64,000 bases of DNA from NCBI GenBank assembly GCA_963580285.1, contig OY757014.1:14894725-14958724 (forward strand), in the 5' to 3' direction. The DNA comes from Lucinisca nassula (taxonomy: Eukaryota > Mollusca > Bivalvia > Lucinida > Lucinidae). A program made the position numbers and the translations under genes. Below the pieces are notes generated by a model, which searched no databases, was not told the origin of the DNA, and saw only the letters and a list, made by a program, of their open reading frames with translations. Each line of letters opens with the position of its first letter. Position 1 is the stretch's first letter. This document shows, piece by piece, positions 54,416-63,924 of the stretch.

Positions 54416-54534
54416 TCACATACTGGGATTCTGAGCCATGTTGGTCTGAAGCAGGCTATTATAATCCGAAACAGCGTTGTACACTCTTTTGCTGATTGGT
54501 CGATAGTTGCACTCCATTGTTTTCGCTCCTATGA
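54416..54534 (-). CDS. IFT74: IFT74, last coding exon with stop codon
   Basis: The acceptor is CAG just before 54534. The preceding exon ends with a single T (phase 1), which joins the TC here to give Phe. The frame reads FIGAKTMECNYRPISKRVYN, then AVSDYNSLLQTNMAQNPSM and TGA at 54416-54418. IFT74 proteins end with a similar FIATK..DY.P...DYN pattern as I know the family. Only 119 nt long, it sits between two MITEs (54176-54405 and 54581-54860). IFT74 pairs with IFT81 through long coiled coils in the IFT-B core and is needed for anterograde transport in cilia; the C-terminal part contributes to the IFT25/27 docking region. Confidence 0.85.
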
Positions 54535-54580
54535 CTGATATCTGAGTGAAGGAAAGAAAATAAGAGTCAAACTCTAAAGC

Positions 54581-54860
54581 ATCACAAGAACACGCCTATA
54601 TAATCCTGACTCCCTCGAACTCCACTTTTATATAGTGAAACTGGGGTTTACAGAAGTAAACCTTATTTTTCTTATTTCTGCTCTAAAATATGGATTGTGA
54701 GTACTCGTTAGAACCGCCTCGATGAGGCGGTTCTAACGAGTACCCACAATCTATATTTTGAGCAGAAATAAGGAAAATATCACAATTTTTAATCCTAAAC
54801 TTTTAGTTTTTTTTTCGGCGAAAAATTTACACTGTATTAGTATAGGTGTGTTTTCGTAAT
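54581..54860. mobile_element. Full-length hairpin MITE in the last IFT74 intron
   Basis: Left ATCACAAGAACACGCCTATA, right TATAGGTGTGTTTTCGTAAT. The centre is a perfect palindrome around CTCGTTAGAACCGCCTCGAT. It ends 46 bp from the last-exon acceptor. Confidence 0.75.
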
Positions 54861-55322
54861 GGGCTTGAACACCTCCGGAACCATGAAAATTTTTATTTCA
54901 GCCACTAAGGGCCTATCTTAGCACCAGGACAGGAGGTATAATAGGAATATCTTTTTGATCTTCTTTAAAAGACAGTACATCCTGTAGTTATGGGAAATTT
55001 TTCCAGAGACTCAAAAAGGATTTCAAATTAACCGTGGTAAATGAGCCATGGGTGTCCAAGCCATCAAATTTTCACTATATGCAGTTAACAATGAATAAAG
55101 TATACAGTAAGTTTCCTGTTCAATTGTACCAAGTACCATCTCTATATCTCAGAGGGTATTGGAGTCAAAGCAATCATAAGGTTGTGTCTCCGGATGGATG
55201 GGCATATTGATGGGTGGACAGATGACAGACTGATAACTGTATGCCCATAATCTATTCAGTCTGGATAACAATGACAGTGAAGAAACAGAATAAAACATAA
55301 TCCCCTCAATCCTATCTGTGAT

Positions 55323-57330
55323 GAGCTCAATGCTCACTTGGACAGCGTTGTCTCACTGAAGTGATAGACCATGTTGAGCTGTATCTGCGGGGAGCTAAAT
55401 GCTCACTTGGACAGCGTTGTCTCAGTGAAGTGATGGTTAGGCCATGCTATGCTGTATCTGCGGGGAGCTCAATGCTCACTTGGATAGCATTGTCTCAGTG
55501 AAGGGATGGTCAGGCAATGCTATGCTGTATCTGCGGGGAGCTCAATGCTCACTTGGACAGCATGGTCTCACTAAAGTGATAGTTAGGCCATGTTGAGCTG
55601 TATCAGCAGGGAGCTCAATGCTCACTTGGACAGCGTTGTCTCACTGAAGTGATAGTTAGGCCATGTTGAGCTGTATCTGCAAGGAGCTCAATGCTCACTT
55701 GGACAGCATGGTCTCAATGAAGTGATAGTTAGGCCATGTTGAGCTGTATCTGCAGGGAGCTCAATGCTCACTTGGACAGCATGGTCTCAATGAAGTGATA
55801 GTTAGGCCATGTTGAGCTGTATCTGCAGGGAGCTCAATGCTCACTTGGACAGCATGGTCTCAATGAAGTGATAGTTAGGCCATGTTGAGCTGTATCTGCA
55901 GGGAGCTCAATGCTCACTTGGACAGCATGGTCTCAATGAAGTGATAGTTAGGCCATGTTGAGCTGTATCTGCAGGGAGCTCAATGCTCCCCTGGGCAGTG
56001 TTGTCTCACTGAAGTGATAGTTAGGCCATGTTGAGCTGTATCAGCAGGGAGCTCAATGCTCACTTGGACAGCATGGTCTCAATGAAGTGATAGTTAGGCC
56101 ATGTTGAGCTGTATCTGCAGGGAGCTCAATGCTCCCCTGGGCAGTGTTGTCTCACTGAAGTGATAGTTAGGCCATGTTGAGCTGTATCTGCAAGGAGCTC
56201 AATGCTCACTTGGACAGCATGGTCTCACTGAAGTGATAGTTAGGCCATGTTGAGCTGTATCTGCAAGGAGCTCAATGCTCACTTGGACAGCATGGTCTCA
56301 CTGAAGTGATAGTTAGGCCATGTTGAGCTGTATCTGCAGGAGCTCAATGCTCACTTGGACAGCATGGTCTCAATGAAGTGATAGTTAGGCCATGTTGAGC
56401 TGTATCTGCAAGGAGCTCAATGCTCACTTGGACAGCATGGTCTCAATGAAGTGATAGTTAGGCCATGTTGAGCTGTATCTGCAGGGAGCTCAATGCTCCC
56501 CTGGGCAGTGTTGTCTCACTGAAGTGATAGTTAGGCCATGTTGAGCTGTATCTGCAAGGAGCTCAATGCTCACTTGGACAGCATGGTCTCACTGAAGTGA
56601 TAGTTAGGCCATGTTGAGCTGTATCTGTGGGGAGCTCAATGCTCACTTGGACAGCATGGTCACACTGAAGTGATAGTTAGGCCATGTTGAGCTGTATCTG
56701 CAGGGAGCTCAATGCTCACTTGGACAGCGTTGTCTCAGTGAAGTGATGGTTAGGCCATGTTGAGCTGTATCTGCAGGGAGCTCAATGCTCACTTGGACAG
56801 CATTGTCTCACTGAAGTGATAGTTAGGCCATGTTGAGCTGTATCTGCAGGGAGCTCAATGCTCACTTGGACAGCGTTGTCTCAGTGAAGTGATGGTTAGG
56901 CCATGTTGAGCTGTATCTGCACGGAGCTCAATGCTCACTTGGACAGCGTTGTCTCAGTGAAGTGATAGACCATGTTGAGCTGTATCTGCAGGGAGCTCAA
57001 TGCTCACTTGGACAGCGTTGTCTCATCAAGTGATAGTTAGGCCATATTGAGCTGTATCTGCAGGGAGCTCAATGCTCACTTGGACAGCATGGTCTCACTG
57101 AAGTGATGGTTAGGCCATGTTGAGCTGTATCTGCAGGGAGCTCAATGCTCACTTGGACAGCGTTGTCTCACTGAAGTGATGGTTAGGCCATGTTGAGCTG
57201 TATCTGCAGGGAGCTCAACGCTCACTTGGATAGCGTTGTCTCACTGAAGTGATAGACCATGTTGAGCTGTATCTGCAGGGAGCTCAATGCTCACGTGCAC
57301 AGCAATGTCTCACTGAAGTGATGGTTAGGT
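55323..57330 (-). repeat. 73-bp satellite array (~27 units) in an IFT74 intron
   Basis: Units contain GGGAGCTCAATGCTCACTTG, GACAGCATGGTCTCACTGAA, GTGATAGTTAGGCCATG and TTGAGCTGTATCTGCA with a period of 73 bp. Variant units with CTCCCCTGGGCAGTGTTGTC recur at about 55985, 56131 and 56492. Some units lack GTTAGG (period shortened). Part of the monomer matches SINE family A read in reverse (see findings). Strand given is that of the SINE match. Confidence 0.9.
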
Positions 57331-57390
57331 CACTTGAGCCTGTTACTTTTCCTAACCTCACTTTTCCTGGGCAGGCTTACATGTAAGTGG

Positions 57391-57616
57391 TTAACCCATT
57401 GTATACTAGTGGACTGTTCCATTGCTATATGCTTTACAAGTCCATTTTTCATATAAGGGCATATTTATTTTTTCGTTTTTACTCCATTTTCGATGGAAAA
57501 GTATGTTAGTAAATAGTGCAGGCCCTGATCTGGTGCCCCGTTCTGGGGCATCTGATCTGGGCCTGCACTGTTTGCCAAGATACACCTTTAGTGGTTTCCC
57601 GCATGCAATGGGTTAA
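57391..57616 (+). mobile_element. TTAA-type MITE, family 2
   Basis: TTAACCCATTGTATACTAGT to CCGCATGCAATGGGTTAA, TTAA at both ends. Core GCAGGCCCTGATCTGGTGCC / GGCATCTGATCTGGGCCTG. Confidence 0.75.
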
Positions 57617-57867
57617 CACCTACAGTGCTCATTGACATTCCTTTGCCAGAAACTGACATCTACCCTTCTTGAATCACAGAAAAAGGTCACTGACTGAAGT
57701 ATCATGCCAAAGAAAAACAATGAAATAGCCCTCCAATTTACACAATCCCATTATCCAGTCACTTGGCGGGTATATCATTCGTAGATCTAACCAAATCTTA
57801 TTTGATACCACATCCAGGAGGCTAAGATAGCATCCTTTATATCTCAAAACTAGCATTTTCCAGTTGA

Positions 57868-57990
57868 TTTTTTTATCTTACTTCTAGTCCAAACATAGAT
57901 TTTTGAGCTTGTTAGAACTGCCTCATTTTACACCCTACTTTACTCTATATAAAGTGGGATTTACATGGATAATCATTACACAGATTTGTT
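57868..57990. mobile_element. Decayed hairpin MITE
   Basis: TCTTACTTCTAGTCCAAACA, GTTAGAACTGCCTCATTTTA and CTCTATATAAAGTGGGATTT match one arm of the 44255/36728-type elements. The other arm is lost. Confidence 0.4.
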
Positions 57991-58145
57991 AGTGTGATCA
58001 GAATACCAGGCCATACTGATTGGTAGGTTTGAGCTGGTGACTGACCACAGCCCCAGTCCTAATTCTGAGATTAAACCAGAACATGTAAAAAAGGCCTTTT
58101 TTTTGGCAGCCCAGATCATATAAAGTCAGGTATTTCTAGCATGTA

Positions 58146-58440
58146 ATGTTTGTTTGTGCTGAGGTTTTATGTTTCTGTCAACACTATTAAGGTCGTTCTG
58201 GAGACATTGCTCTGATTTTGTGGGACTTCTCCCTGATATTAAGATGACATGACATCTCAAGACCTACCACCCAAAGAAGCCGTTAGGATTTAAGGGACGG
58301 TCTGTTTCACACTACTTTTCCTTGGCAGGCTTAGAACTTGTGAATGATTTACGAGTACTCAAATGTCAATTTCAGCTCTGCGTGGAAGCGCTCTTCAGCC
58401 CAATCTAATATTTCTTCAAGCCCTGATGGATGGGAGCATT
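58146..58440 (-). mobile_element. SINE-like family B
   Basis: GAGGTTTTATGTTTCTGTCA (tail), GATGACATGACATCTC, GGCAGGCTTAGAAC and CAGCTCTGCGTGGAAGCG in family order on the plus strand; more diverged than other copies. Confidence 0.6.
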
Positions 58441-59381
58441 TTATTTAAAAAAAATAGCCAAAAATGGTCATTTTTATGCCGCATACAGGTTTGGGCCTGT
58501 CTGTCCATCTGTCCATCTGTTACACTTGCATACGGTCAAGAATGGTTAGAGGTATAATCCTAAAATTTTAAATATAGCATCAGCATGAAAAAATAAGCAG
58601 ACCCATATTTTTCTGTTTTCCCTTTTTAATCCTTTTTTTTTGGCTTGGAAATTTGAAGACAGATGAGGAGTACTGTGTGTGCACAACTCCTCTTTCAGTT
58701 TTATACCAATCAATTTGAAACTTTGCAGCCTGTTTTGTTATGGTCTGTAGACGTGCACGATTTTTGGCATTTTTGACTTTTGGACTTAGCAGCCAATTTT
58801 TTGGTTTAAACTCTATAAAAGTGCATTGAAGTGGCAATCAAATGGTTTGAGCTAGAATCCTGAAATTTTATATATAGCATCTGCATGAAAAAATTAGCAG
58901 ACCGGTATTATTTTGTTTTTCTGTCCAGGTTCCCCTTATTGAGTTTTTCCCTTTTCCCCCCTTTTTTGGCCTTGGGCATTTGATGTTATACAGTGGGTAC
59001 TTTGTGTGCATAACTCCTCATACCATTTTATACTGATCAATTTGAAACTTTGCAGACTTTTTGTCATGGTCCTGTCGATGTGCATGTGATTTTGGCACTA
59101 TCATCAATTTATTTTTTGTCACTTTTTTACTTTTGAACTTAGCCATTTTTTATGTTTAAATACTATTTAAGTGCATTTAAGTGGGTACCAAATGGTTAGA
59201 GCTAGAAACCTGAAATTTTATATATATAGCATCATCTTGAAAAATAAGTGGTCATGTATATTTTTGTTTTATTTCAGCGCGGCTCTCCCAGTAAAGTTAT
59301 TCCCCTTTTACTGCTTGGAAATTTGAGAACAGACAGTGGCACTTCTTGTGTGCAGTTCCTCATACAGTTTTATACTCATCA

Positions 59382-59702
59382 ATTTGAAATTTGGCCTCGG
59401 TAGCTCAGTCAGTTGCACGTCTGACTGTTGATCAGGAGGACGCAGGTTTGATTCCTGCCGGGGCCGGCAACATTCTTTCGAGGAGATTGATCATGAAATC
59501 TTTTCTACGGTCACTTGCTCCCTTCCGCTGATTCAAGAACGGCAGTTGTCAATTTCTGGAGAAAGAATGTGCACTGTACTGGTTAACTGCTTACATATAA
59601 GCCTGCCCAGGATAGTGTGGATAGGTTAACTGACTGGCTCAAAAATTACCTAAAATAGTGTTGACTGGGCCATTAAACTCCAAAACAAACAAAAATTTGA
59701 AA
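59382..59702 (+). mobile_element. SINE family E with tRNA-like head and 8-bp target duplication
   Basis: ATTTGAAA flanks the insert (59382-59389, 59695-59702). The head has TAGCTCAGTCAGTTGCACG (A box) and GGTTTGATTCC (B box). The 3' part ends AGTGTTGACTGGGCCATTAA and CAAAACAAAC. It is inserted in a unit of the 300-bp tandem family. Confidence 0.75.
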
Positions 59703-59819
59703 CTTTGCAGGCAATTTTGTCATGATCGAATGATGTGCAATTGATTTTGGCATTTTCGTCAATTTAATTTTTGTCACTTTTTTTTTTACTTTTGAACTAA
59801 GCCATTTTTAGCCATTCAA

Positions 59820-60140
59820 GGGCGAGGATTGTGGCCATGTAAAATCGATTTAAGCCCCCCAGTGGAAATCTTTCCACTGACCGTTCCAAGGCGGTTCTTC
59901 TGTGGCGATTTAGTTATGTTGTTGTTTGTTACTTACTGTGTGTATCACTTGTGTCTTTTAATTTTGGATGGCCATATGGCCATTTTGTGGGAAAGTAACT
60001 GTCCTTATGGCCTTCCTTTGTTTAGGTTTCCATTATGGTCTGGTCGCTTAACGTTTGTATTTCTTTCCCTTTGGTGTCTTTGATGGGTGGAGTAAGTTAA
60101 TTGTATCGATTCCTGATCTTTGTTTTACTTCTAATTTTAA
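59820..60140 (+). repeat. Dispersed repeat F
   Basis: GGGCGAGGATTGTGGCC, CCACTGACCGTTCCAAGGCG, GTGGGAAAGTAACTGTCCTT, CTTTGGTGTCTTTGATGGG and TTAATTGTATCGATTCCTGA, collinear with 8755-9078. No gene; the 84-codon frame is not conserved in the other copy. Confidence 0.6.
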
Positions 60141-60871
60141 TACTATTAAAGTGCATTATCATAAGACATCCTTGATATGCAGTGTCATAAAAATCATATA
60201 ACCACACGTGTAATAAAACTTTGGTGGGATTAAGTAATGTCATGACATTGTCCCTGTCAACTATGCATAACTTCGGAAATAAATGTTAGATTTAAAGGGG
60301 ATAAAATCCAATTTAAAGTGGTCATATGATAAACAGAATCTCACACTGACCACTCCTGTAAGATCCTCTCTTTATTATAGTGGGTAACAAACGGTTTGAG
60401 CAAGAATCTTGCAATTTCATATATAGCATCACCATGAAAAAGATGCAGGCCCATATTTTTTGTTTTCTTGTTGGCATTCTCCTTGCATAGTAATTCCCCC
60501 TTAATTTACCCTTTTTTGATTTGGGCATTTCTTCTCTAGATGTGGCCCATTTGCAATCAGACATGTAGCTCATAGATACAGGTAAGGTTGATATTTTGTG
60601 ATAATTGCAGGATTTATTTGTCAATTCTCCATGAAAACCTGTGTGTAATTCTCTTTCAATTATCACCAAATACCCACCTTATAAGATACAAGATACAAGA
60701 ATTTTTGTTGCGAATTTTTGCCTGTGTAGGAGCACATAAAGAGGCACAATGATGCTGCTGACTGCAATATTGAGGAGGCTCCTCCCACTATACACAAACA
60801 CACACATCCCCCCCTGACACACCCATACCCACCATTCACCCCCACAAGAAATAATATTGGTAAAAGGATAC

Positions 60872-60932
60872 AGTCTTTCATAACAAAGTTATTCTGTTCA
60901 TGATGCTGCCATTTTCTCTCCAGGTTTCCAAG
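60872..60932 (-). CDS. IFT74: IFT74, penultimate coding exon
   Basis: The acceptor CTATTTCAG precedes 60932 and the donor GTATCC follows 60872. The 61-nt exon reads LGNLERKWQHHEQNNFVMKD plus one T. It joins in phase with exon 63217-63092, which ends ..NENETFTQ, and with 54534-54416. The NLERKWQHHEQNNF block is characteristic of IFT74 as I know it. The frame of a longer apparent ORF around it reads into the intron and should not be used. Confidence 0.9.
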
Positions 60933-60989
60933 CTGAAATAGAGGCAACTCTCTTTATATCTACATTTGATATAACACGAAAACTCGATA

Positions 60990-61188
60990 TACAGAAAAAT
61001 TCCTATATTAAGACCACCTTTGGGACTGTTCAAAAGTGGTCCTTTGAACAGTCCCAAAGGTGGTCTCTGACCAGAGAACACTGATTGCAGAAAACACAAA
61101 GAAAAAATAAATGCAACTTTCTAAATAAACTTTTTAAAGCATAATTAGTCTGAATTTTTAGTGGTCTTAATAGCGGAATTTTACTGTA
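60990..61188. mobile_element. Hairpin MITE, TIR TACAG-AAAATTCC, in an IFT74 intron
   Basis: Starts TACAGAAAAATTCCTATATT and ends GCGGAATTTTACTGTA. Centre GGGACTGTTCAAAAGTGGTC then GAACAGTCCCAAAGGTGGTC. Confidence 0.7.
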
Positions 61189-61283
61189 ATTGTTTGACTG
61201 CTGCGTGCTCTAGAATTTTCTGCAGAGCTCCAAGGGATAAAAGCAAATTACAAGCTCCTTTTTATGTCATAATCTGGTACTGA

Positions 61284-62046
61284 TTTTTCTTCGAGCAGCA
61301 TATGGCAGAGTAGTGGTAGGTTGTTTTCTCTGGCAGCATATGGCAGAGTAGTGGTAGGTTGTTTTCTCTGGCAGCATATGGCAGAGTAGTGGTAGGTTGT
61401 TTTCTCTGGCAGCATATGGAAGAGTAGTGGTAGGTTGTTTTCTCTGGCAGCATATGGCAGAGTAGTGGTAGGTTGTTTTCTCTGGCAGCATATGGCAGAG
61501 TAGTGGTAGGTTGTTTTCTCTGGCAGCATATGGAAAAGTAGTGGTAGGTTGTTTTCTCTAGCAGCATATGGCAGAGTAGTGGTAGGTTGTTTTCTCTAGC
61601 AGCATATGGCAGAGTAGTGGTAGGTTGTTTTCTCTAGCAGCATATGGCAGAGTAGTGGTAGGTTGTTTTCTCTAGCACCATATGGCAGAGTAGTGGTAGG
61701 TTGTTTTCTCTGGTAGCATATGGCAGAGTAGTGGTAGGTTGTTTTCTCTAGCAGCATATGGCAGAGTAGTGGTAGGTTGTTTTCTCTAGCAGCATATGGC
61801 AGTGTAGTAGTAGGTTGTTTTCTCTAGCAGCATATGGCAGTGTAGTAGTAGGTTGTTTTCTCTGGCAGCATATGGCAGAGTAGTGGTAGGTTGTTTTCTC
61901 TAGCAGCATATCGCAGAGTAGTGGTAGGTTGTTTTCTCTAGCAGAGTAGTGGTAGGTTGTTTTCTCTGGCAGCATATGGCAGAGTAGTGGTAGGTTGTTT
62001 TCTCTGGCAGCATATGACAGAGCAGTAGTAGGTTGTTTTCCCTGGC
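61284..62046. repeat. 38-bp minisatellite (~20 units) in an IFT74 intron
   Basis: Unit GCAGCATATGGCAGAGTAGT followed by GGTAGGTTGTTTTCTCTG, 38 bp. Variants include CTCTAGCAGC and GCAGTGTAGTAG, and one unit near 61940 is shortened. As 38 is not a multiple of three, all three minus-strand frames stay open with a 38-residue period; this is not evidence of coding. Confidence 0.9.
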
Positions 62047-62544
62047 TAATCTAGTTTCTTCCATACAGTATGACCACAACAGTCCAACACGCATACCTTT
62101 GTAAATACATTTCTGTGTAATCACAGTTAAATATACAGAGATACTTAGATGGCTCACACATCTATGGCTCGTTTACCACAGTTGTTTCAAATAACATTCT
62201 TGGGTCCCAAGGAAAATATTCACAAAACTGCAGATAATTACGGAAGAATATTCTGATTTTATTAAGACTAGACAAAGTGCCCAGTGGGGCATGTATACCC
62301 CCGGCCAGGGCCATCGCCTCAGCTGAAACAAGAACTACAAAGGGAAATAACTCTAAAAGGCCTGACCCCTTGACCCTTATTTTCTTTCCCACAATACAAG
62401 TAGTCATACTGATCATGTGTGCAAAATTTCAAGTTTCTATGTGAAGCAGTTCCTGAGATATCTTTGACACAAAATAATTGTTTACGGACACACAGACGGA
62501 AAAGACAAAAACTATATACCCCCATTGCATACTTCGTATGCCGG

Positions 62545-62625
62545 GGATATAAATATGTATGTTGTGTGCACTTGTTAGAATCAGCTCTATGAGGTAATTC
62601 TAATGAGTACACACAACATTTATGT
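62545..62625. mobile_element. Small hairpin fragment
   Basis: TGTTGTGTGCACTTGTTAGA and TTCTAATGAGTACACACAAC are complementary arms around ATCAGCTCTATGAGGTA; same core type as 63925-64000. Confidence 0.5.
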
Positions 62626-62825
62626 AATAGAACATCAAAGATATATACCTAAATTATTTCCATTATGCCCCTTCCTGGCACTGTAACCCTCAAGGGCTCA
62701 AACTTCCCCTGTCTCGAACCAATTTAGCTGTTTGAGTCGTTGTAGTTTGGCTGGCACAGAAGAACAAAGGCCCTTAGATTTCTACAATTTTTTGCTCTTC
62801 CAACAACTAATACACTTTCTTTTAA

Positions 62826-63010
62826 ATGAAGCTTCCTTACGTCTTTTCTACATGTCTGCAAGCAGCAAAGGCTCAGGCGAGACTGCGCATACACACATGC
62901 ACTTTCTTTGAAATGAAGCTTCCTCATGTCTTTTCTACATGTCTGCAAGCAGCAAAGGCTCAGGCGAGACTGCGCGTATGCGCAGTCTCGCCTGAGCCTT
63001 TACTGCTTGC
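62826..63010. repeat. 88-bp tandem pair ending in a 31-bp-arm hairpin, beside an IFT74 exon
   Basis: ATGAAGCTTCCTTACGTCTT at 62826 recurs at 62914. Each unit runs into GCAAGCAGCAAAGGCTCAGG and CGAGACTGCGC. The second unit meets an inverted copy (GCGCAGTCTCGCCTGAGCCT) after a 4-nt GTAT loop. The hairpin ends about 80 bp inside the intron from the donor at 63091. Confidence 0.75.
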
Positions 63011-63091
63011 CTATAATGCTACCCACCTATGATGACCTTTTTCTCATTAACTGGCTCTGATGTTTTAACTTATACTTATTGTCCTCCTTAC

Positions 63092-63217
63092 CTGAGTGAA
63101 GGTTTCATTTTCATTGAGCTGAGCCTTGAGTCCCTCATATTTTGAGCTGAGCTGTTGCATTAATTTTTTGAAGGTGTCTCGTCTTTTCTGCAAGTTGACT
63201 CTATCTGTCATCAGTTT
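63092..63217 (-). CDS. IFT74: IFT74, third-last coding exon
   Basis: Minus strand: acceptor TTTGTTTCTTTCAG, then 42 whole codons starting KLMTDRVNLQKRRDTFKKLM and continuing QQLSSKYEGLKAQLNENET to FTQ, donor CAG|GTAAGG. Both ends are phase 0 or compatible with it. The segment is predicted coiled coil (regular Leu/Lys/Glu heptads), as expected of IFT74, which winds around IFT81 in the ciliary IFT-B complex. Earlier exons must lie beyond 64000. The open frame is far shorter than the exon's neighbours in repeats, so it is easy to miss. Confidence 0.9.
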
Positions 63218-63248
63218 CTGAAAGAAACAAAAATAATTAAATCAGGTA

Positions 63249-63675
63249 TGTGAAACTGAATGTGGTCCCTTAACGCTCTGCATGCTGGGTATTACATCAG
63301 CAGATGACATTTTGTTGGATTTGAGGTTTAACGTCCCCGTCAACACTGTAAAGGTCATTTTGGAGACGTTGCTTCCAATTTTGTGGGACTTTTAACCGAC
63401 ATTGAGATAAAATGACATCTCAAGCCCTGTCGCCCAATGAAACCAATAGGGTTTATTAGCATGGACGGTCCGCCTCGCACCGCGGTTCCTGGACAGGCTT
63501 AGATCCTCTAAGCGGTTTACCAGTACTAGTGTGCGGGCCGGATTCAGCTCTGCGTGGAAGCATCATGCAGCCCATATTTTTCTTCAAGCCCCAATGGGCG
63601 GAGGCTTGATGTGAAACTGAATGTTGTCCCTTAACACTCTGCATGCTGGGTATTACCTCAGCAGATGACATTCTG
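63249..63675 (-). mobile_element. SINE-like family B flanked by 66-bp direct repeats
   Basis: The SINE (63305-63605) shows the tail GAGGTTTAACGTCCCCGTCA, GCGGTTTACCAGTACTAGTG and CAGCTCTGCGTGGAAGCATC on the plus strand. It is bounded by two copies of a 66-bp sequence starting TGTGAAACTGAATGT-GTCCC (63249 and 63610) with about four differences. Confidence 0.7.
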
Positions 63676-63789
63676 AAATATTTTTGGAGACAATTTGCAT
63701 AAGATGTCAAACCCTTATTTCTGGAAAAATAAGAAAACTAACAACAATTTGTAATTTGCTGTGCAGTCGATTCACGTGAAATGTGAAGA

Positions 63790-63885
63790 CATACAGTCGA
63801 ACTTCAATGGCTCGAACACCTTTGGGACCTTGATAATCTGTTTGAGACAGGGGTAGTTCGAGCCACTGAGGCCTACTACCAGGAG
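63790..63885. mobile_element. Left end of a Tc1/mariner-type MITE (TACAGTCGAACTTCAATGGC)
   Basis: TACAGTCGAACTTCAATGGC then GGGGTAGTTCGAGCCACTGA, collinear with 1984-2075. The right end is not seen before the window ends. Confidence 0.5.
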
Positions 63886-63924
63886 GTATGCGGTATACTT
63901 TTTGATATTTTTTTCGATGTTCTA

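Larger units (their letters stand above)
58540..60480 (+). repeat. Diverged tandem units of ~300-350 bp, interrupted by a SINE and repeat F
   Basis: The word GGTTAGAG or GGTTTGAG, then AGAATCCTGAAATTTTATAT and AGCATC, starts units at about 58544, 58845 and 59194, with an isolated one at 60391. Units also share TCAATTTGAAACTTTGCAG and CATTTTTGACTTTTG-ACT. No ORF. Confidence 0.6.

Noticed and set aside
55323..57330. Regular ~73-bp repeats that could suggest a CRISPR array
   Set aside because: Units are contiguous with no unique spacers, and the setting is eukaryotic; it is a satellite.
60663..60947. 94-codon minus ORF taken as a whole gene
   Set aside because: Only the 60932-60872 part is coding (IFT74 exon); the rest continues into the intron beyond a GTATCC donor.
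61248..62157. Several periodic open frames (TTYHYSAICC type) on the minus strand
   Set aside because: They are frame readings of the 38-bp minisatellite and lie in an IFT74 intron.
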